This document shows, piece by piece, positions 12,601 to 24,600 of a stretch of DNA of 64,000 nucleotides. The notes under the pieces were generated by a model that worked only from the letters and a program-made list of their open reading frames with translations, made no database searches and had not been told where the DNA came from. The position numbers and the translations under genes were made by a program. This stretch comes from Fratercula arctica (lineage: Eukaryota; Chordata; Aves; Charadriiformes; Alcidae), in contig CANTUZ010000005.1 of the NCBI GenBank assembly GCA_947846985.1, positions 19,502,389 to 19,566,388 on the forward strand. The letters are read 5' to 3'. Numbering within the stretch: position 1 is the stretch's first letter; the number at the start of each line of letters is the position of its first letter.

Positions 12601-15544
12601 ATAGAAGATTACTTGCCCCTTTGATTTAGAAGATACATCTGGGCTTCGCTACTATAATTACAAGTGAATGATGCTATTTGGTTGTTTCTAGAAGGCTGTC
12701 AAGAGAAGACCGCCCATATGCTTGCAATTTTCTCTCCAACAAGATTGTGAGGGTTTTTCCCAGAGTCAAATCTTGCCTTGGCCCTTCATATCTATATGCT
12801 GGGAGCAGGTCACTGCACTTCTCATGCGGGCTGCCCTTAAAATTATGCCAAATTTTCAGCTACTGTTGCATATGACTTTTTACTTATGTAGTAAAGGAGT
12901 ATTCTTACTCTTCTGTTTGCAGTTTGCTTTCTGGTTCATTTCAGATTGGAATTAAAGGTGTGGATTTTGACTTCTGAAACTTCTGTCTTTTGTGTAAGAA
13001 GACCCCAAGGCAAGCTGTGATCAGTGCAATTTTCTAGACTAATTTATCTGGAAATAGAAAACTTTTTCTAAAACGACCATCTGTTCCTGAACAGCAATAT
13101 GCAACAGTAGGGTTAGTACCACAGAAATGATGTTTTGAGGAAAAAAATACATAGTTTCTACAAAATCAAAACTTTCTATAAATAAACTGTTGATTTTATC
13201 TCCTTCCCTCCAACCCTCTCTCACAAATCAGAGTGACATTAAGGAAACCTATAACTTCTGTTTTGATAGCATTCACATTGTCTTCTGCTTAACATGATGG
13301 TGTTGATCCCTGGGAGATGGTAGTTTACATGCTTCTTGCCTCCTCCACCACGATGAGGTGGGTTCTTTGCAATACCCTTTTCAAAGTGCTATGAACATAC
13401 CATACACAGGCATTTGCACCTCTGCAGAATAGGACCACTTTCTAGACAGACTATCTGTTGTTAATAAATAACAATAAAACTGCTGCACAAGGAAACAACA
13501 GTATGGTCTTTACTCACTTGTTCCCATTCACTGTGATGCCTGTCTCCTTCACCTCCAAGATCACTCCATCAATGGTGACAGTGAAGTAGATCAGGAAGCT
13601 ATTCTTGTCACTGCGCCTGATTTGGATGTTAAAGTCCTGATAGCTGTCATTGCAGTGTGAAGCGAAGACATATGTGCAGGTTCCAGGAAAAGTGAACTTA
13701 ACATGGTCAAATGTATGAAAGTGGAAATTGCCCCAGGTGGCACATTCACTCCTACTGACAGTAGAGACCTGGACTAAAGAAATAGTCATAGGAGGAGAGC
13801 TTAGAAATTCACCCCACATGAGCTGCTTTGTTTGTTGTTGGCTTTTTTTTTAAAAAAAACATTAAAGCAGAGATTTTCAAGGGTAAAAATGTTAACCCCT
13901 GGAAGATACTAGCTTGTGGGAAGGAGTTTAATCTCACTGAACTTTTGAAGTCCATGCCAGAGATAGCTCCATTGTGATTAGATGAGCCCAGGCTCCTTTG
14001 AAGTTAACAGTGAGAAGGAGAAGAGGTTTGGCTTCCCTACCTTACATATCTAGATAGGAAGAAGATACTCCAAGACTGCATGTTTCTCTCCATTGTCTAT
14101 AAAGGTTGCCGAGGGTGCCAATGTAGATGGCACCCCTGAGCATTTACACTGTAGATACGATTATCTAAAGTGAAGTGAGAGGAATCTCACCCTGGCTGCC
14201 TAAATCTCATTTCTACTTTTGAAATCCTGTTTCTTAAGACAGGCAAGGCTTTGGTCCAAACTCTTGAATTGAGTTCCTTCCAGGAGAAATCATAGGTGGC
14301 GTGACTGTACAGCAAAATGGCAGTTGAAGCTGCCACCAGCTTCAGTAGTCGGCTCAGAGCTACTTGTTTTTCCTCTTGACCAAAACTCATGTCTTGGACC
14401 TCTGAGTTGTACCACTGTCAAAGGTATTGATACATACTTTAAGTGCATATAAGACCACTTCAGAAAGTAGTTTTCATATCACTGAGCTGCACAAAGCCAA
14501 TATGAATCACCTTGAATTAAGTAAGATATGATTGCTACAAAACACTTTTAGCATTTCTTCCAGGCCCATCTGAAAGAATGACAAATGAAAATGGGAAAAT
14601 TTCTTTGTGTTGTTTATGTAGCACATTTAGGAAAAATCAACATAACAACATCCATCACAGATCAAATCAACAAATCATTAACATAACTCAGTGAACTCTA
14701 AAATATTATTAAATATTCCTACCTAAGAACCAGCAGGGTAACACTCAAAAATTCAGATCTTGATTATTAGAAATGTGCAACACAAACTCAAGTGCCAAGA
14801 ACTCCTTACGGAAACAGCTTTTTGAAGGGACTGCGACTTGCCATAGATGTTTGCAGCACTAAAGTGGAGTAGGGTAATTTAGCACTTTTCTCCACAATAA
14901 TGAGGGGAAACGAGAAAGTTTGACTATTCTTGGAAGTGGAGCTGCTAGAAATACTAAGACAGCAATAACTGTCACATCAATTGTTTGTTGTGTGTATTAA
15001 GCAACTGGGAAAAGTCTAAGACATTCAAAACCAAACCAGGAGGTAACAGTGCAGCAGACCACAAAAAATGTGATTACTCCTAATGCAGTATTTCATACTG
15101 ATCAATCAAGCCTAGCAGGCATTATGGTAACAAACTTCTTCTATAAAGAATATATGTGAAATGTGTTGAAAAGGGTATCACCACTTTTTTATGATGCAAA
15201 CTGCATCCAGAGAGTCTCCTGTTTAAGATTAGTCACTTAGGACAAAAACCAGTTGATAAACTACCTGTTAGTGAAAGAAAAAAAAAAAGTAAAATACTTA
15301 AATGGTTGACATTAAGGGTGAAAACGTACGATGTTAAACAGTATCTGGCATGCCTACAGCTCTTACATGAATATGTTGCACATTTTCATTTGACAACTCT
15401 ATTTGTCACTTGCGAAGAGCAATACGTAAGCAAATAATCTGAGAATTAGGTTTTTTTCTTACCTATTTGAACTGGTTCTTTGCCTTTGCAACAACTCCAA
15501 ATCAGGCAGAAGATCCAAAATGACCTCCCCTTTTTTATTTCCAT
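583..15544 (-). CDS. MUC5B: Ovomucin alpha subunit / MUC5B-type gel-forming mucin, 5' part (14 exons, 3' end off the window)
   Basis: This is a secreted polymeric mucin of the MUC5/ovomucin group. Family knowledge: ovomucin alpha is made in the oviduct, gives thick egg white its gel, and multimerises through disulfides in von Willebrand D assemblies. Fourteen exons at 15463-15544, 13518-13773, 11953-12067, 10518-10605, 8378-8511, 7752-7977, 6768-6893, 5901-6018, 4591-4729, 3881-3982, 2794-2863, 2401-2538, 1542-1706 and 583-677 join in one frame to 618 codons. Domain order is signal peptide, VWD1, C8-1, TIL1, VWD2 and the start of C8-2. CGLCG (D1) and GLCGNF (D2) motifs are present. The start (MEIKKGR) and exon text match remembered chicken ovomucin alpha closely. 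Naming is unsettled: databases call it mucin-5B, while locus studies treat ovomucin as a separate gene beside MUC2. MUC5AC is the main alternative; FRPSTFF in D2 is shared by MUC5AC and MUC5B. Confidence 0.88.
1542..1706 (-). CDS. MUC5B: Ovomucin exon 13: VWD2 end
   Basis: This encodes [19 protein letters not shown] and [12 protein letters not shown], the end of VWD2 leading into C8-2. Phase 1 to 1. Confidence 0.9.
2401..2538 (-). CDS. MUC5B: Ovomucin exon 12: VWD2 with FRPSTFF
   Basis: This encodes [17 protein letters not shown] and [26 protein letters not shown] marks the MUC5AC/MUC5B/ovomucin group rather than MUC2. Confidence 0.9.
2794..2863 (-). CDS. MUC5B: Ovomucin exon 11: VWD2
   Basis: A short exon encoding [20 protein letters not shown] between a clean CTGCAG acceptor and a GTAAAT donor. 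Confidence 0.86.
3881..3982 (-). CDS. MUC5B: Ovomucin exon 10: VWD2
   Basis: Thirty-four codons, phase 0 to 0, beginning [15 protein letters not shown] and ending LVTLGRT before GTAAGT. Confidence 0.88.
4591..4729 (-). CDS. MUC5B: Ovomucin exon 9: start of VWD2
   Basis: This encodes [18 protein letters not shown], then [17 protein letters not shown] and HYVLAK, the opening strand pattern of the second VWD domain. Confidence 0.9.
5901..6018 (-). CDS. MUC5B: Ovomucin exon 8: TIL-1 end and linker
   Basis: This encodes [22 protein letters not shown] and TPCQNC. The donor is TG/GTACTG, and the split Cys codon is completed by the next exon (TG plus T). Confidence 0.86.
6768..6893 (-). CDS. MUC5B: Ovomucin exon 7: TIL-1 domain
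   Basis: This encodes [20 protein letters not shown] and [10 protein letters not shown], a trypsin-inhibitor-like cysteine-rich module. Phase 1 to 1. Confidence 0.88.
6894..7751. other. Intron with AT-rich tract
   Basis: Intron between ovomucin exons 6 and 7. It holds an alternating TA-rich tract at about 7190-7250 and otherwise nothing recognised. Confidence 0.6.
7752..7977 (-). CDS. MUC5B: Ovomucin exon 6: C8 domain 1
   Basis: This cysteine-rich exon reads [17 protein letters not shown], then [12 protein letters not shown] and WRTKELC, the C8 pattern after VWD1. It opens with a run of nine A (KKK) directly after the acceptor, a homopolymer prone to sequencing or replication slippage. Confidence 0.88.
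8075..8140 (-). mobile_element. CR1 LINE 3' tail fragment
   Basis: The text CTGGAAGGGACCTCGGGAGA followed by ATCCAGTCTAAC is the reverse complement of a CR1 3' end, so the element lies on the minus strand. Only a short degraded tail remains, in the intron between ovomucin exons 5 and 6. Confidence 0.7.
8378..8511 (-). CDS. MUC5B: Ovomucin exon 5: VWD1 end to C8-1 start
   Basis: The acceptor TTTTGCAG is followed by GGTATAAAATG, giving [20 protein letters not shown]. The exon ends at CSKY/GTAAGT. In-frame sequence upstream of the acceptor superficially reads ACGDFAG but is intronic, since the real CGLCG exon is at 10518-10605. Confidence 0.88.
8512..10517. other. Intron between ovomucin exons 4 and 5
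   Basis: No coding exon found. It contains a T-run at about 9167-9183 and a 22-base tandem duplication at 8879-8922. Confidence 0.6.
8879..8922. repeat. 22-bp perfect tandem duplication
   Basis: Two adjacent identical 22-base copies, each containing the palindrome GCATATGC. Intronic; no function is evident. Confidence 0.85.
10518..10605 (-). CDS. MUC5B: Ovomucin exon 4: VWD1 CGLCG motif
   Basis: This 88-base exon encodes [20 protein letters not shown] and a short tail. CGLCG is the conserved CxxC-type motif of von Willebrand D assemblies. The exon is easily missed because of its size; phase 0 to 1 fits its neighbours exactly. Confidence 0.88.
10606..13517. other. Introns flanking ovomucin exon 3
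   Basis: Gaps 10606-11952 and 12068-13517. Several short open frames occur but none shows mucin-domain similarity or usable splice context. Confidence 0.55.
11953..12067 (-). CDS. MUC5B: Ovomucin exon 3: VWD1 middle
   Basis: This encodes [14 protein letters not shown] followed by [15 protein letters not shown], the beta-sheet core of VWD1. It runs from phase 2 to phase 0 with donor CTA/GTATGA. Confidence 0.88.
13518..13773 (-). CDS. MUC5B: Ovomucin exon 2: first half of VWD1
   Basis: The acceptor TTTCTTTAG and donor AA/GTGAGT give an exon from phase 1 to phase 2. The product contains [13 protein letters not shown] and FPGTCTYVF, the standard opening of a mucin VWD domain, then [10 protein letters not shown] second possible acceptor five bases downstream would break the frame. 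Confidence 0.9.
13774..15462. other. Intron 1 of ovomucin
   Basis: About 1.7 kb between the signal-peptide exon and VWD1. Direct joining keeps phase (1 to 1), so no exon is missing. Nothing else recognised. Confidence 0.65.
15463..15544 (-). CDS. MUC5B: Ovomucin exon 1: signal peptide
   Basis: The start ATG is at 15544-15542 with A at -3 and G at +4, a strong context. It encodes a charged start (MEIKKGR), a hydrophobic core (SFWIFCLIW) and a probable cleavage zone near SCCKGKEP, which fits secretion. It ends ATA G/GTAAG in phase 1. The start was chosen because it is the first ATG in frame with the later D1 exons and lies about 70 bases after a TATA box. Confidence 0.87.
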
Positions 15545-15552
15545 CTTGCCAT
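15535..15552 (-). promoter_or_regulatory. Five-codon upstream ORF overlapping the ovomucin start
   Basis: An ATG eight bases before the main ATG opens a five-codon frame whose stop (TAA) lies seven bases past the A of the main start, in another frame. Its context is weak (T at -3), so leaky scanning to the stronger main ATG is expected. It matters only if the transcript starts upstream of 15552, as the TATA position implies. Confidence 0.45.
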
Positions 15553-15610
15553 GAAGCAGTAACTTGAAAATCCTTCCAGGGAAGTGTTTTTTTCTTGGCT
15601 TATAGGCAGA

Positions 15611-15618
15611 TTTTTATA
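15611..15618 (-). promoter_or_regulatory. TATA box of the ovomucin gene
   Basis: TATAAAAA read on the minus strand, about 67 bases before the start codon. A start site 25-30 bases downstream would give a 5' leader of roughly 40 bases. A second weak TATA lies at 15601-15604. I could not pick out convincing hormone-receptor sites by eye. Confidence 0.6.
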
Positions 15619-18600
15619 GTCCAGGAATTTGGCGTGAGAACAAAACATTGATGGCAGGGTCCCTAAAAGGTGGAGCTTCATTCAATTTTCTTTCAGTGAT
15701 TCATGTTTAGCACCCAGCAACCTCCTGTCTTTCAGACAAGGCAGGTATCCAGTTCTCTCTTGCTTTATGTGGAGACAGAGAGCTGCCCTCTCCTTATTCC
15801 TTTTTTTTTATATAGGTTCCCCCACCCCCCACACCTACAGTGCAACAATAATCTTTCTTTTTCATAACATCTGATTGGTAACGAGCAACTATTGCCCTCT
15901 TCCAGAGCTTTTCTCTGGATTGCACATCAGCACAGTCCCCCAGCTCCAGAAAAAGTATTTGTTGCCTCTACTAGTTTGATGGCTACTTCTAAATGTTAGA
16001 GCCAAAAGTATTGCAAGGTCAGGCATAATGTATGGTTTATTTAGAGTAAAAACTTTTGGCAGGAGAGCAAGGAGAGCAGAGTCCTTTAAGAAGTGTATCC
16101 AAAATATCTTACAAAAAAGGCCGGAGACTGACAGGAATGTCAATCAACAGACCAGGAATGACAGTAGTCCACAAAGTGCAAACTTCTCACCTCTACTGCA
16201 CAAAGGGGATTTAATTGCACCAGTCAGACATTGGAAGTTAAGTTATTCTTTATGCACACAGAGGTGTTGGTTTCTCCAAAAAGCATAAAGGAGTCCAAGT
16301 CCCACCAAAACGTGGATCACAATTCATTCCTTCACCTCCTAAATTACGCTGCTGGAAAAGGGTCCCTTGGTGGCATCAGAGTGCTTTAATACCCTGTCAC
16401 ATACCATAAAAAATCCAGCGAGCTCAGTCATGTGCTGATCTAAATTCCGCTGTAGGACAGTTCTTGGATATCCTACACAGATGTTTGATGTCAGTAATTT
16501 TATGATCTCTTTTAGAGATTTACTTGCTCTGTAGACACAAGCTGACCTAGCATTTCTTCACTTTATCTGTGCTGTGGGGAAATTGCCTCAACACAAAGGA
16601 AGCCTCTCACCTAGTTCCAACAAATCAAACATGGATAACAGACGTCCCCACACTTTCAACTGTTCCATGCCCCTTTAGGAACACACCAATGCCACAATGA
16701 TTGCCAGTAGTAAGTGGGCACAAATACAATTTTAGGTGGACTTAGGTTTCACCCTTGTTGCAAGTCCTCATGTCAAGTCTGTCCATACACTCATGGACAC
16801 GGAATATGCATGCCCTTTTATCTGGCTGGCAGACAGTAAGCTGGTCCTTGAGAACTGCATCTTGCTCACTAGTTACCAAGCCTTCCAGCATCTACAAAGT
16901 TAAGTGTCCTAAAGTGGGCCCACTGCTTCTTTCAGCTGTTCCCCTTACACAGTTATGAGCCGCTTACTAAGTGGCTTACAGAATTTCAGGTGCAAACGTC
17001 TGCCAGATGAAGATTTGCTGCTGCTGTTGCTCTTAAGAAAATCCTGCCCTAGCGGGCAAGAGCATTGTGCAGTACATGAAACATGAGTTCATGTTACCCC
17101 TTTCCCACTGTCCGTGCCCCATTAATTCCATTGTCAGTCGCACTTGAGGCAGGGCACCACTGGAAGGTAAAGTCTGTTCTTGAAGCCCTGCCATTTTGGC
17201 TGGAATACAGGACCGACAGTCCTTACAGCATCGGTGATAGAAGTAATAGGTTTCTGCTGCTTTTTCTTTTAATCGCAACACATCTTCCCTGCTGATCTCC
17301 ACCCAAAGAGTTACAAAGTAAACCAGCAAAATATCTAGTAGATAAACCGAACCACGAGAATATGACATTGTAGATATGAGGATCATCTGAAATCAAATAC
17401 AGTGCAATAGTAACATCCAAATTCAGCAGATTCCCATGGTAACTTTCAGACTGAGCTCTTGTTCAGGCCACAGAACAGTGTTAATGGCAGGTATGGGGAA
17501 GGGCTGTGAAGCCCAGGAGAAAAAGCGCGTAGGTCAGTAGACCACAGACACTGACAAAAAGAGCTTAGTTGAGGATAAAGATGGAAAGCTGAACCCTACT
17601 AATTTTCCCAAATCAAGGCTAGTGTCAAAATCCAAATGCAGAAGTCTGCTGAGATAGAGTCCATTTTTTTTAAAAATCATGCTCCCCTTCCTTTCCCATT
17701 CCTACCCAGGCAATCAAGGCACCTATTTCATTCGTATTGGTATGAAAGCAGAAAGAATAGGATTCTAGGAGTATGATTTTTTACCCTAGAAAAAAATGCC
17801 TTTATTCCCAGTGGGCAGCACAAAAGCAGCTGGAGCCACATAAGAACTACTTGCCAAAGATACCCTTCAAGTTGGAGTAGTCCTTAGATGGCAAAGACAT
17901 GGTGAGGCTGTCCACTGCAGTACCCAGCCCTTTGTCTTCTCCATGTGGGGTGTTCAGGGGAATGCCAGGGTGGGCAGGAGGGATGAGCTAAGGTATGATT
18001 TCCCCCTGCAAGTCCCACTTGGCACTTAGGGGCCTGGGAAGAATATGAACAGCACATGTTAAAACTGTGTCCAAGGAACAGACAGAATAAAACAATTCAC
18101 TGAACCACCATCCACTTATTCTCCACTGAGCAGAGAAAGTAATGTCAGTCATCTGTGATCCTCCCCTCAGAAAAGCAAGAGCACATCTCTCACTACTTGG
18201 AGAAATGGGAAACCCAGTCCTCTTGCTCTGTACCTAGCCTTTTTCTTACCTCTGCTTGTCTGCTCTGTCATTTTTGCCATTCCTTTGCCATTTCTTGGGG
18301 AGTAAAGTTCCTGTCAGCGACTAACCAGACCTGCTGCTTCTGGCTTCTCCACAGAGACTGCTGGCTACACTCCTTAGAAATCACTGGATGCTTCAATCCC
18401 CTGCAATGATTTCATTGCTACTGACAGGGGAAGGATATTTGGATTCAAATGAAGCTTTTATATTCAAATGTGGCAACACTGAGTTTTTCAGAAGAAATAC
18501 ATGGTAGATTTTCAGAAGGAAATTCAGACTGACAGGGAGCTTGTGAATATGTTGATCACTTACCACTGAATCATTGCTATTGCAGACACGCAAGCTATAA

Positions 18601-21600
18601 CTATTCCCCCTGCAGTGACATATTGGGATTAATAACTCTTCCCTTTATTGGGCCCTGCAGCATAAGAAGCTTTCACTCTGCTGCAGCTGTACTAGCAAAA
18701 AGAACAATTCCTCTTGGCCCCTTTACAACCCATTTCATGGATCATTTGCCATTAAAGGGTATGTGATTTTAGTAAATACAATTGGTAAATATTAACTCAG
18801 CTTCTTTATCGCCACTGACTCACTGGAGATAAGCTGTCATGAAACTAAAGTAATACACCAGTGACTCACATCTCATATTTTTTGATACAAATTCGGTAAA
18901 GAGGCACCTAAATTGGGGACGTATGGTGGATTAATGCCATTCATAGCCAGCTACCGTACTGAGGCTTGGCAGTTGCATTTGTATCTTACCCTTCTGTCAA
19001 AAGGTGATCCTGTATGTGCTGTAAAGTGTTAAGGCTACCAAGGCTTTTGTAACACACCAACCTGGGTCAGTCAAGCACTGCTGGGGTTCAGCCTGGAAAT
19101 CCGCTAATATACCAGTTAATTTCAGGCAAAGCTGGTACTCCTTCTTAAAATGTGAATCCACTATAAAACGGTGTTTTACAAGCACTGCCTAGATAATAAT
19201 TCTAGAGAAATGCTGTGTATTTCATTAACATTTCATTTCATTATTTCATTAATGTTAGCTAGGAAAACATTAAACTTGCATTTGGTGTCAAGCACCTCTT
19301 GTGATGATAATCTGCATGATAAAAACATCTGAAGTGAATTTGGCAAAATGGTTTACATAACTGATGGTTACAACACTATGTTGGGCATTCTAAATTGCCA
19401 GAAGAATTCAAGAACAACATGGATTATGTTTTTATCCTTGGTATCATCCCATAGAATTTAGGAAATTCGCATCAAAGACTTATTTGATCCATCAGATTTA
19501 GATCCATCATACAGTTTGAATCGTCTGGCAGTAAGTATAAGGTGATCTGTAATAGGCAGAGAAAAAGCAGGGAATGGATCTCTGTCATTAATTGTTGATT
19601 AAAATACGTGAAGAATGCCTTCAGTATTTTAATTTTGACAGGAGATGGTTCGGTATTTTCTTATATTTTGCCTTAGAATGAACATAAAACTACTTAACTA
19701 TCTCATCTTGCCACAGGGTTCCTTGACTTTTCCTGAACTAATCAAGGGCATTTGTTACTCCTGCTTGCAAGGAATCAGTTCAGTTGCTCTTCTCTGTTTT
19801 TTCTTTTCTCCTTGTTTTTTTTTTTAAGATGTAGATCTTTCAAAATCCACACACAAGGAGTAATGACATATCTGATTATTGTTTGTGCACACAGGTCTCA
19901 TTGACCTATTGGCACTTCCTCACGTAAGAAAGAATCCCTGCATAGAAAGCCATCTTGTCAGGAGGTTGGGTCCTTGAGCTTTCTCTACTTGAAAGATTTT
20001 TTTCTTTAAACAGCCTTCCTCATGAAAAATATGGAGTAGCAGAACAAAGGGAACCCAGGGCCCCATGTTGGGAAGGATATGAACATTCTGCTTTAAGAAT
20101 GAGAGCTTTATGGGTTTCAGGCTAGAGCATATTCCACCCCTTTTTTAAAAAGCAATTTCTTATTTCATGGATGCCAAGATAATTCAGAAGAGGCCACTGC
20201 ATACTTAATACTGAAGTCTGTATAACCCTGAAATTACACAAAATTACATACGCAGTAACCATGTCCACCATGACTGAAAGTTAGTGCAAGCCAAAAGAAA
20301 GACAGAGAGATGGGGCAGAGAACAGGTTGAGGTGAGAAGTTAAGCAAGCTTGGCCTGTTCTTTTTTCTTAAATTGGACTCGCACTATGCCCCTGTTAAGG
20401 ACATCATCTAAAATTCTGTCAGAACATTTCTACTGGACTAATGAGATTGTGATCCTTTCAACATGAACCATGATATTTCCCAGTAAGCACCTAACTTTTC
20501 TATGTCGTCCAAGTTCCAGAGCTTGGCTTGCCTTGAATGCTGTAGCCATTAAAACCAAAGCAGTTTTGCAGGTGGCTGAATACCTATTTTCTTTTACATT
20601 CAAATAACTATCCAGAGTGAGAAAAAACAGGACAAATGGGACCAGTCTTTCCCCAGGCCTCTGCTTAGCATATTGCAGAAGTTAAAATTAGTCACCCAAT
20701 AGCTGCCCTTAGTGTGCTATGTTCAGCTTAGGCTCCCTGTGTTTTTAAGAGGAATGAACTTAACAGCTCCCATAGATTCTGCAAACAAAGTGCAAGAAGT
20801 GCTCAGCTACAGTAGTCCAAACAGACAGGCTATTGAAATTTTACTGCTGTGTCAGGTCACAGGCACTGTGTAAAGCCACATTCCTTGATCCCAGTTCCTG
20901 TTGCCTTTTGTTACTACTTAAAAGAGAGTTGCATGAAGCAAAGGTGCTCCTTCTCAACCCCAGCTCTGCCATACTTTCTCTCTACTTTATTTCTGCCAAA
21001 TAGGGTAGTTGTACGTACGTTGCTTCACTTAGTATCTGAGGTTTCTTCTCCACCTTGCTCCCCACATACATGCTAATCTTTGCACAATTTGAAAATCTCT
21101 GATGCTTCTCTTATCATTAGGTCAGATTGAGACTAATGGCCTTGGTGTGGTCAGGTGGTTTCTTCTATGTGCAAAGATTAGCACTTGTGTGACTAACTGA
21201 ATTAGCCTCTCATGACTAGTCCTTCTGTTTAGCTTTCAAAGCAAATGAGAAGGTTTTCACCTGTCAAATATAGCATATAATATGACTAGGAATAAATTTC
21301 CAGAATGATTCTCCCAAGCCACTCTTTGTAAGAGTAATTGCTTGTCCCTGGAAAGTCTGTGATTTCCTGTAACAAAGGAAGCTCAAGGACAGTTGGGAGA
21401 ATATATTTCTTTGTCAAATGTGGAGAGGCATAGCAAAAGCACAGCAAGAGGTGACATAAAGTGTTTTCTGTCTTTAAACCACTATGCAACAGAGAGACAC
21501 TCTGATATGGAAGTTGTTGGGCTGAAGCAGTATGAAAATACATTATGAGTTCTACTACGTTTGGTGAGTTTTCTGAAAGTCTTGGAATGAGGAAAAAATT

Positions 21601-24600
21601 ACAGTGGTGTTTTTCACTGTTCTAGAGACAAGTTTGTGAAAGGAATTCAAGCATTTTACACTATACTTGAAAACTGGAACATTAAAGGAAGTCCAGTTTG
21701 AACATATCAGATTTTAAAAGGGTGATGCTGAAAAAAAGCTTACAGGATTTTCTACATTACTGATGGGAACATTGCTTACATAGACTGGTTAGAAGTTAGT
21801 CTAGGAGGTTGCCAGTTAAGAATATAATTGTTTGTACTAGCCTGAAAAGATTGAGTTAATTTAGGAAATTTGGCCCAGGAAGAAGGCTGCTTAACTCAAA
21901 GAACTTGCTCTGCCTTAAAATACCCCTACTCCTCAAAGCTTCTGCTGTCAGATGAAACTTCAGAAATTGTATATCAACATTACAGTTATTTAAATGTATT
22001 TCAGGTTTTGTGGGACCTAAAGTTCATAAGAATTTTCTTTCCTATGATCTTAGAGTGTGTAAGTCTATTTCTGCCTCTTTTCCCAGTATCTGAATTTGCT
22101 TTGCTACGCAAGTTCAAACAGTGTATAACAAGCACAGTAACTACATGATTATTTACTTAGGGCTTTGCCTTTGCTGAAGTCCTTTCATTGGGGCTTATGT
22201 GCAGAGTTGCATGTGCTTAGTTCGGTGAAGTGTGGTTTAGCAAAGTACAGTCCAACAGTAAACATACTGAAAATTTTATCTTCCCCTTCCACTCCTATGG
22301 CACAAAATGATAATGTCATAATACATAGTTACATCACTAAACAAGGTAGTTATTAGATCAGAAATACCCACCTTGTATTATTTTGGGGAGGGTTCTTCTT
22401 GGCTTGCATGTGGCTTTTTTCGCTCCTTCTGAATCCCATCTGCCTCACCTCAGACAGCAGCTGTGATTTTTCCATGTTGCTAACAAGCATTTTCCTTTCC
22501 GCCTCTGGTATTTTCAAAACACTTGTCCAGTAATAGTTCATAAAACAACTGTGCTCACTTTATCAGCAAATCTTCTGAGAACTCCTTTTTAACTCCAGAT
22601 GAAAGTTCTCACTGTATTACTGTAGAGTCATATGAACAACACTGAGTTTCCAGTGCATCTCCAGATAATTAGGAAGAAATTGTCTGAGCTTCAAACTACC
22701 TTGGAGAATACAACTGGGAATGAAATCCATGTACTTCCACAGATAAGGTGCATGCCACAATCACCTTGCTTCCAAGGAAGCATGTAACCTACCATAAGAA
22801 AAGCTCAGGGTGCATCTAAGGGAATACTTCTGTGCGTCACCCCCAAATAGCCTACAACGCAATAGGACAATGAGCTTTTCTTTTTGCTTATTAGAGGGTC
22901 CAAATGTGTCAAGAGCTGCGTTGGAGGCCCTCAGCTGCAGTGATTTTTACTCACGTGGCAACACCACCCTCCCTGAGCTGAAGCCAAACCACTCAGGTTT
23001 GCTCCAGCATTTGGCAGTGGTCTCCTACAGCTACCTCTATGCTGTGAGGAGCATCCTGTGAGACTGCAGCTGCCTGGGAAGGATCTGCTTGAGCTTCCAG
23101 CTGTCTTGGAGGAGCCTGCACCTGAGGCAAGGACTCAAAATCTGGCAATCTCTGGCAAGCTGGTTGCCTCTGGCAACCAAGGCAATAATCATGCTACAGG
23201 TAAATCCCAGCTCGAGCCTATACTTGGGAATTTCAGCCTGCCTGTATCTGCCCTTCCTTCCCTTAGGGAAAGTAGCAATAAGGCCATGATTTTTTGTTGC
23301 TTGTTTTGTTCACCAGAATGTCCAAGCAAGTTCAAGCACTTCTTGGAAGGCCTCAGGGCCATGTTCAGACCCCACGGTCAGAGGAATTCTGTTCATCTCT
23401 TGCTTAGGGACAATGTGACAAAGTGAGGCAAAACCAAGCAGCTCTTGGAGAGCAAGAGCTAGGACCCTGACTTTTGGTGCCTTCAAAGGCTGTGTGGCTA
23501 GAAGTCCCACTCGCCTCCCAAGAAGGCTTCCTCCTTTTTGAAGGCAAAACTAAAACTGCTAAGTAACTGGAGATGAAGAAAAAGAAACAAACCAAAAAGA
23601 AACCCTTTGTCACCAATGAAAGTGAGAGGCTACAGAAAGTCTAAGAGAAGATGAACACAGGACTCAGGCATGAAGATATGACAGTGTTTCAGCCACTCTG
23701 CCATCCAGTTGAACTCTGCTCAGGGTCTTGCTACCACTCCCTTCTTGCTAGACTCCGTAAGACAAGGAAATTCCTAGAGAATGGAGTCATTCTTGGAGGA
23801 CAGAGGGAGTCAAGCCCATTCCCTTCCAGCATCAATGCTTTTTATGAAGCTGTCAGTGCCCCTTGCAGTAGGTCCTGCCTGGGAGACAAAGAGATCACAG
23901 GGTTCCACGATCTCCTCTGAGACCCTAAAGGGTTCTCCCCTTGTGAGAGATTTCTTCAATTTGTCCCCTGGGTTTTTGAGATGAATCTCTGCTTGTGACC
24001 TGCAGACCCAACAGCTCTTGCTCCATGGGATCAGGTAGGACAGGTCTCCATTTACTTCCAAGAGGGCTGTGGGAAGGAGCAAAAGTACTGCTCATTGCTG
24101 CTACTACTCTCTTTGTAGGAATACACAGTTAAAACTTCTTTCCTTCCTTTCTCTCCAAAAGACTATTTGCAGATTTCTCTGCTGGAAAGTTTAATCTGTT
24201 CAACTTTGTCATCCAGTTCCAATGGAAATACAAGTGCAAAATGAACTGCAAAGTTCTAAGGTGACTGAGAGTGCAGAAAGGGGTGGAGGTTTGACATGTA
24301 CAGTTTGACCTGGAACTGCCAAGCCCTTGTAAGTAAGAATTCTCTGACAGCGGCCGCTTGGGAGCCTGCTAACGGGCAGCACTGACCTAGCAACAAAACC
24401 GAAGTGGCTGCTATAATCTAGAGCACTGTAAGGAACACCATCCTGTGCATGCATGTAAATTTCTGTCAGAATAATTTTTTTTCAGTGCTTACTAAAAGCA
24501 TACAAGCGTCTGGGCAAAAACCAGCATTTACTCTTCTCAGAGGTAAAACCCACTACTTGATGAAGTAGAAACTCCTTTTTGGAGGGATCTTGCTTTTTTG

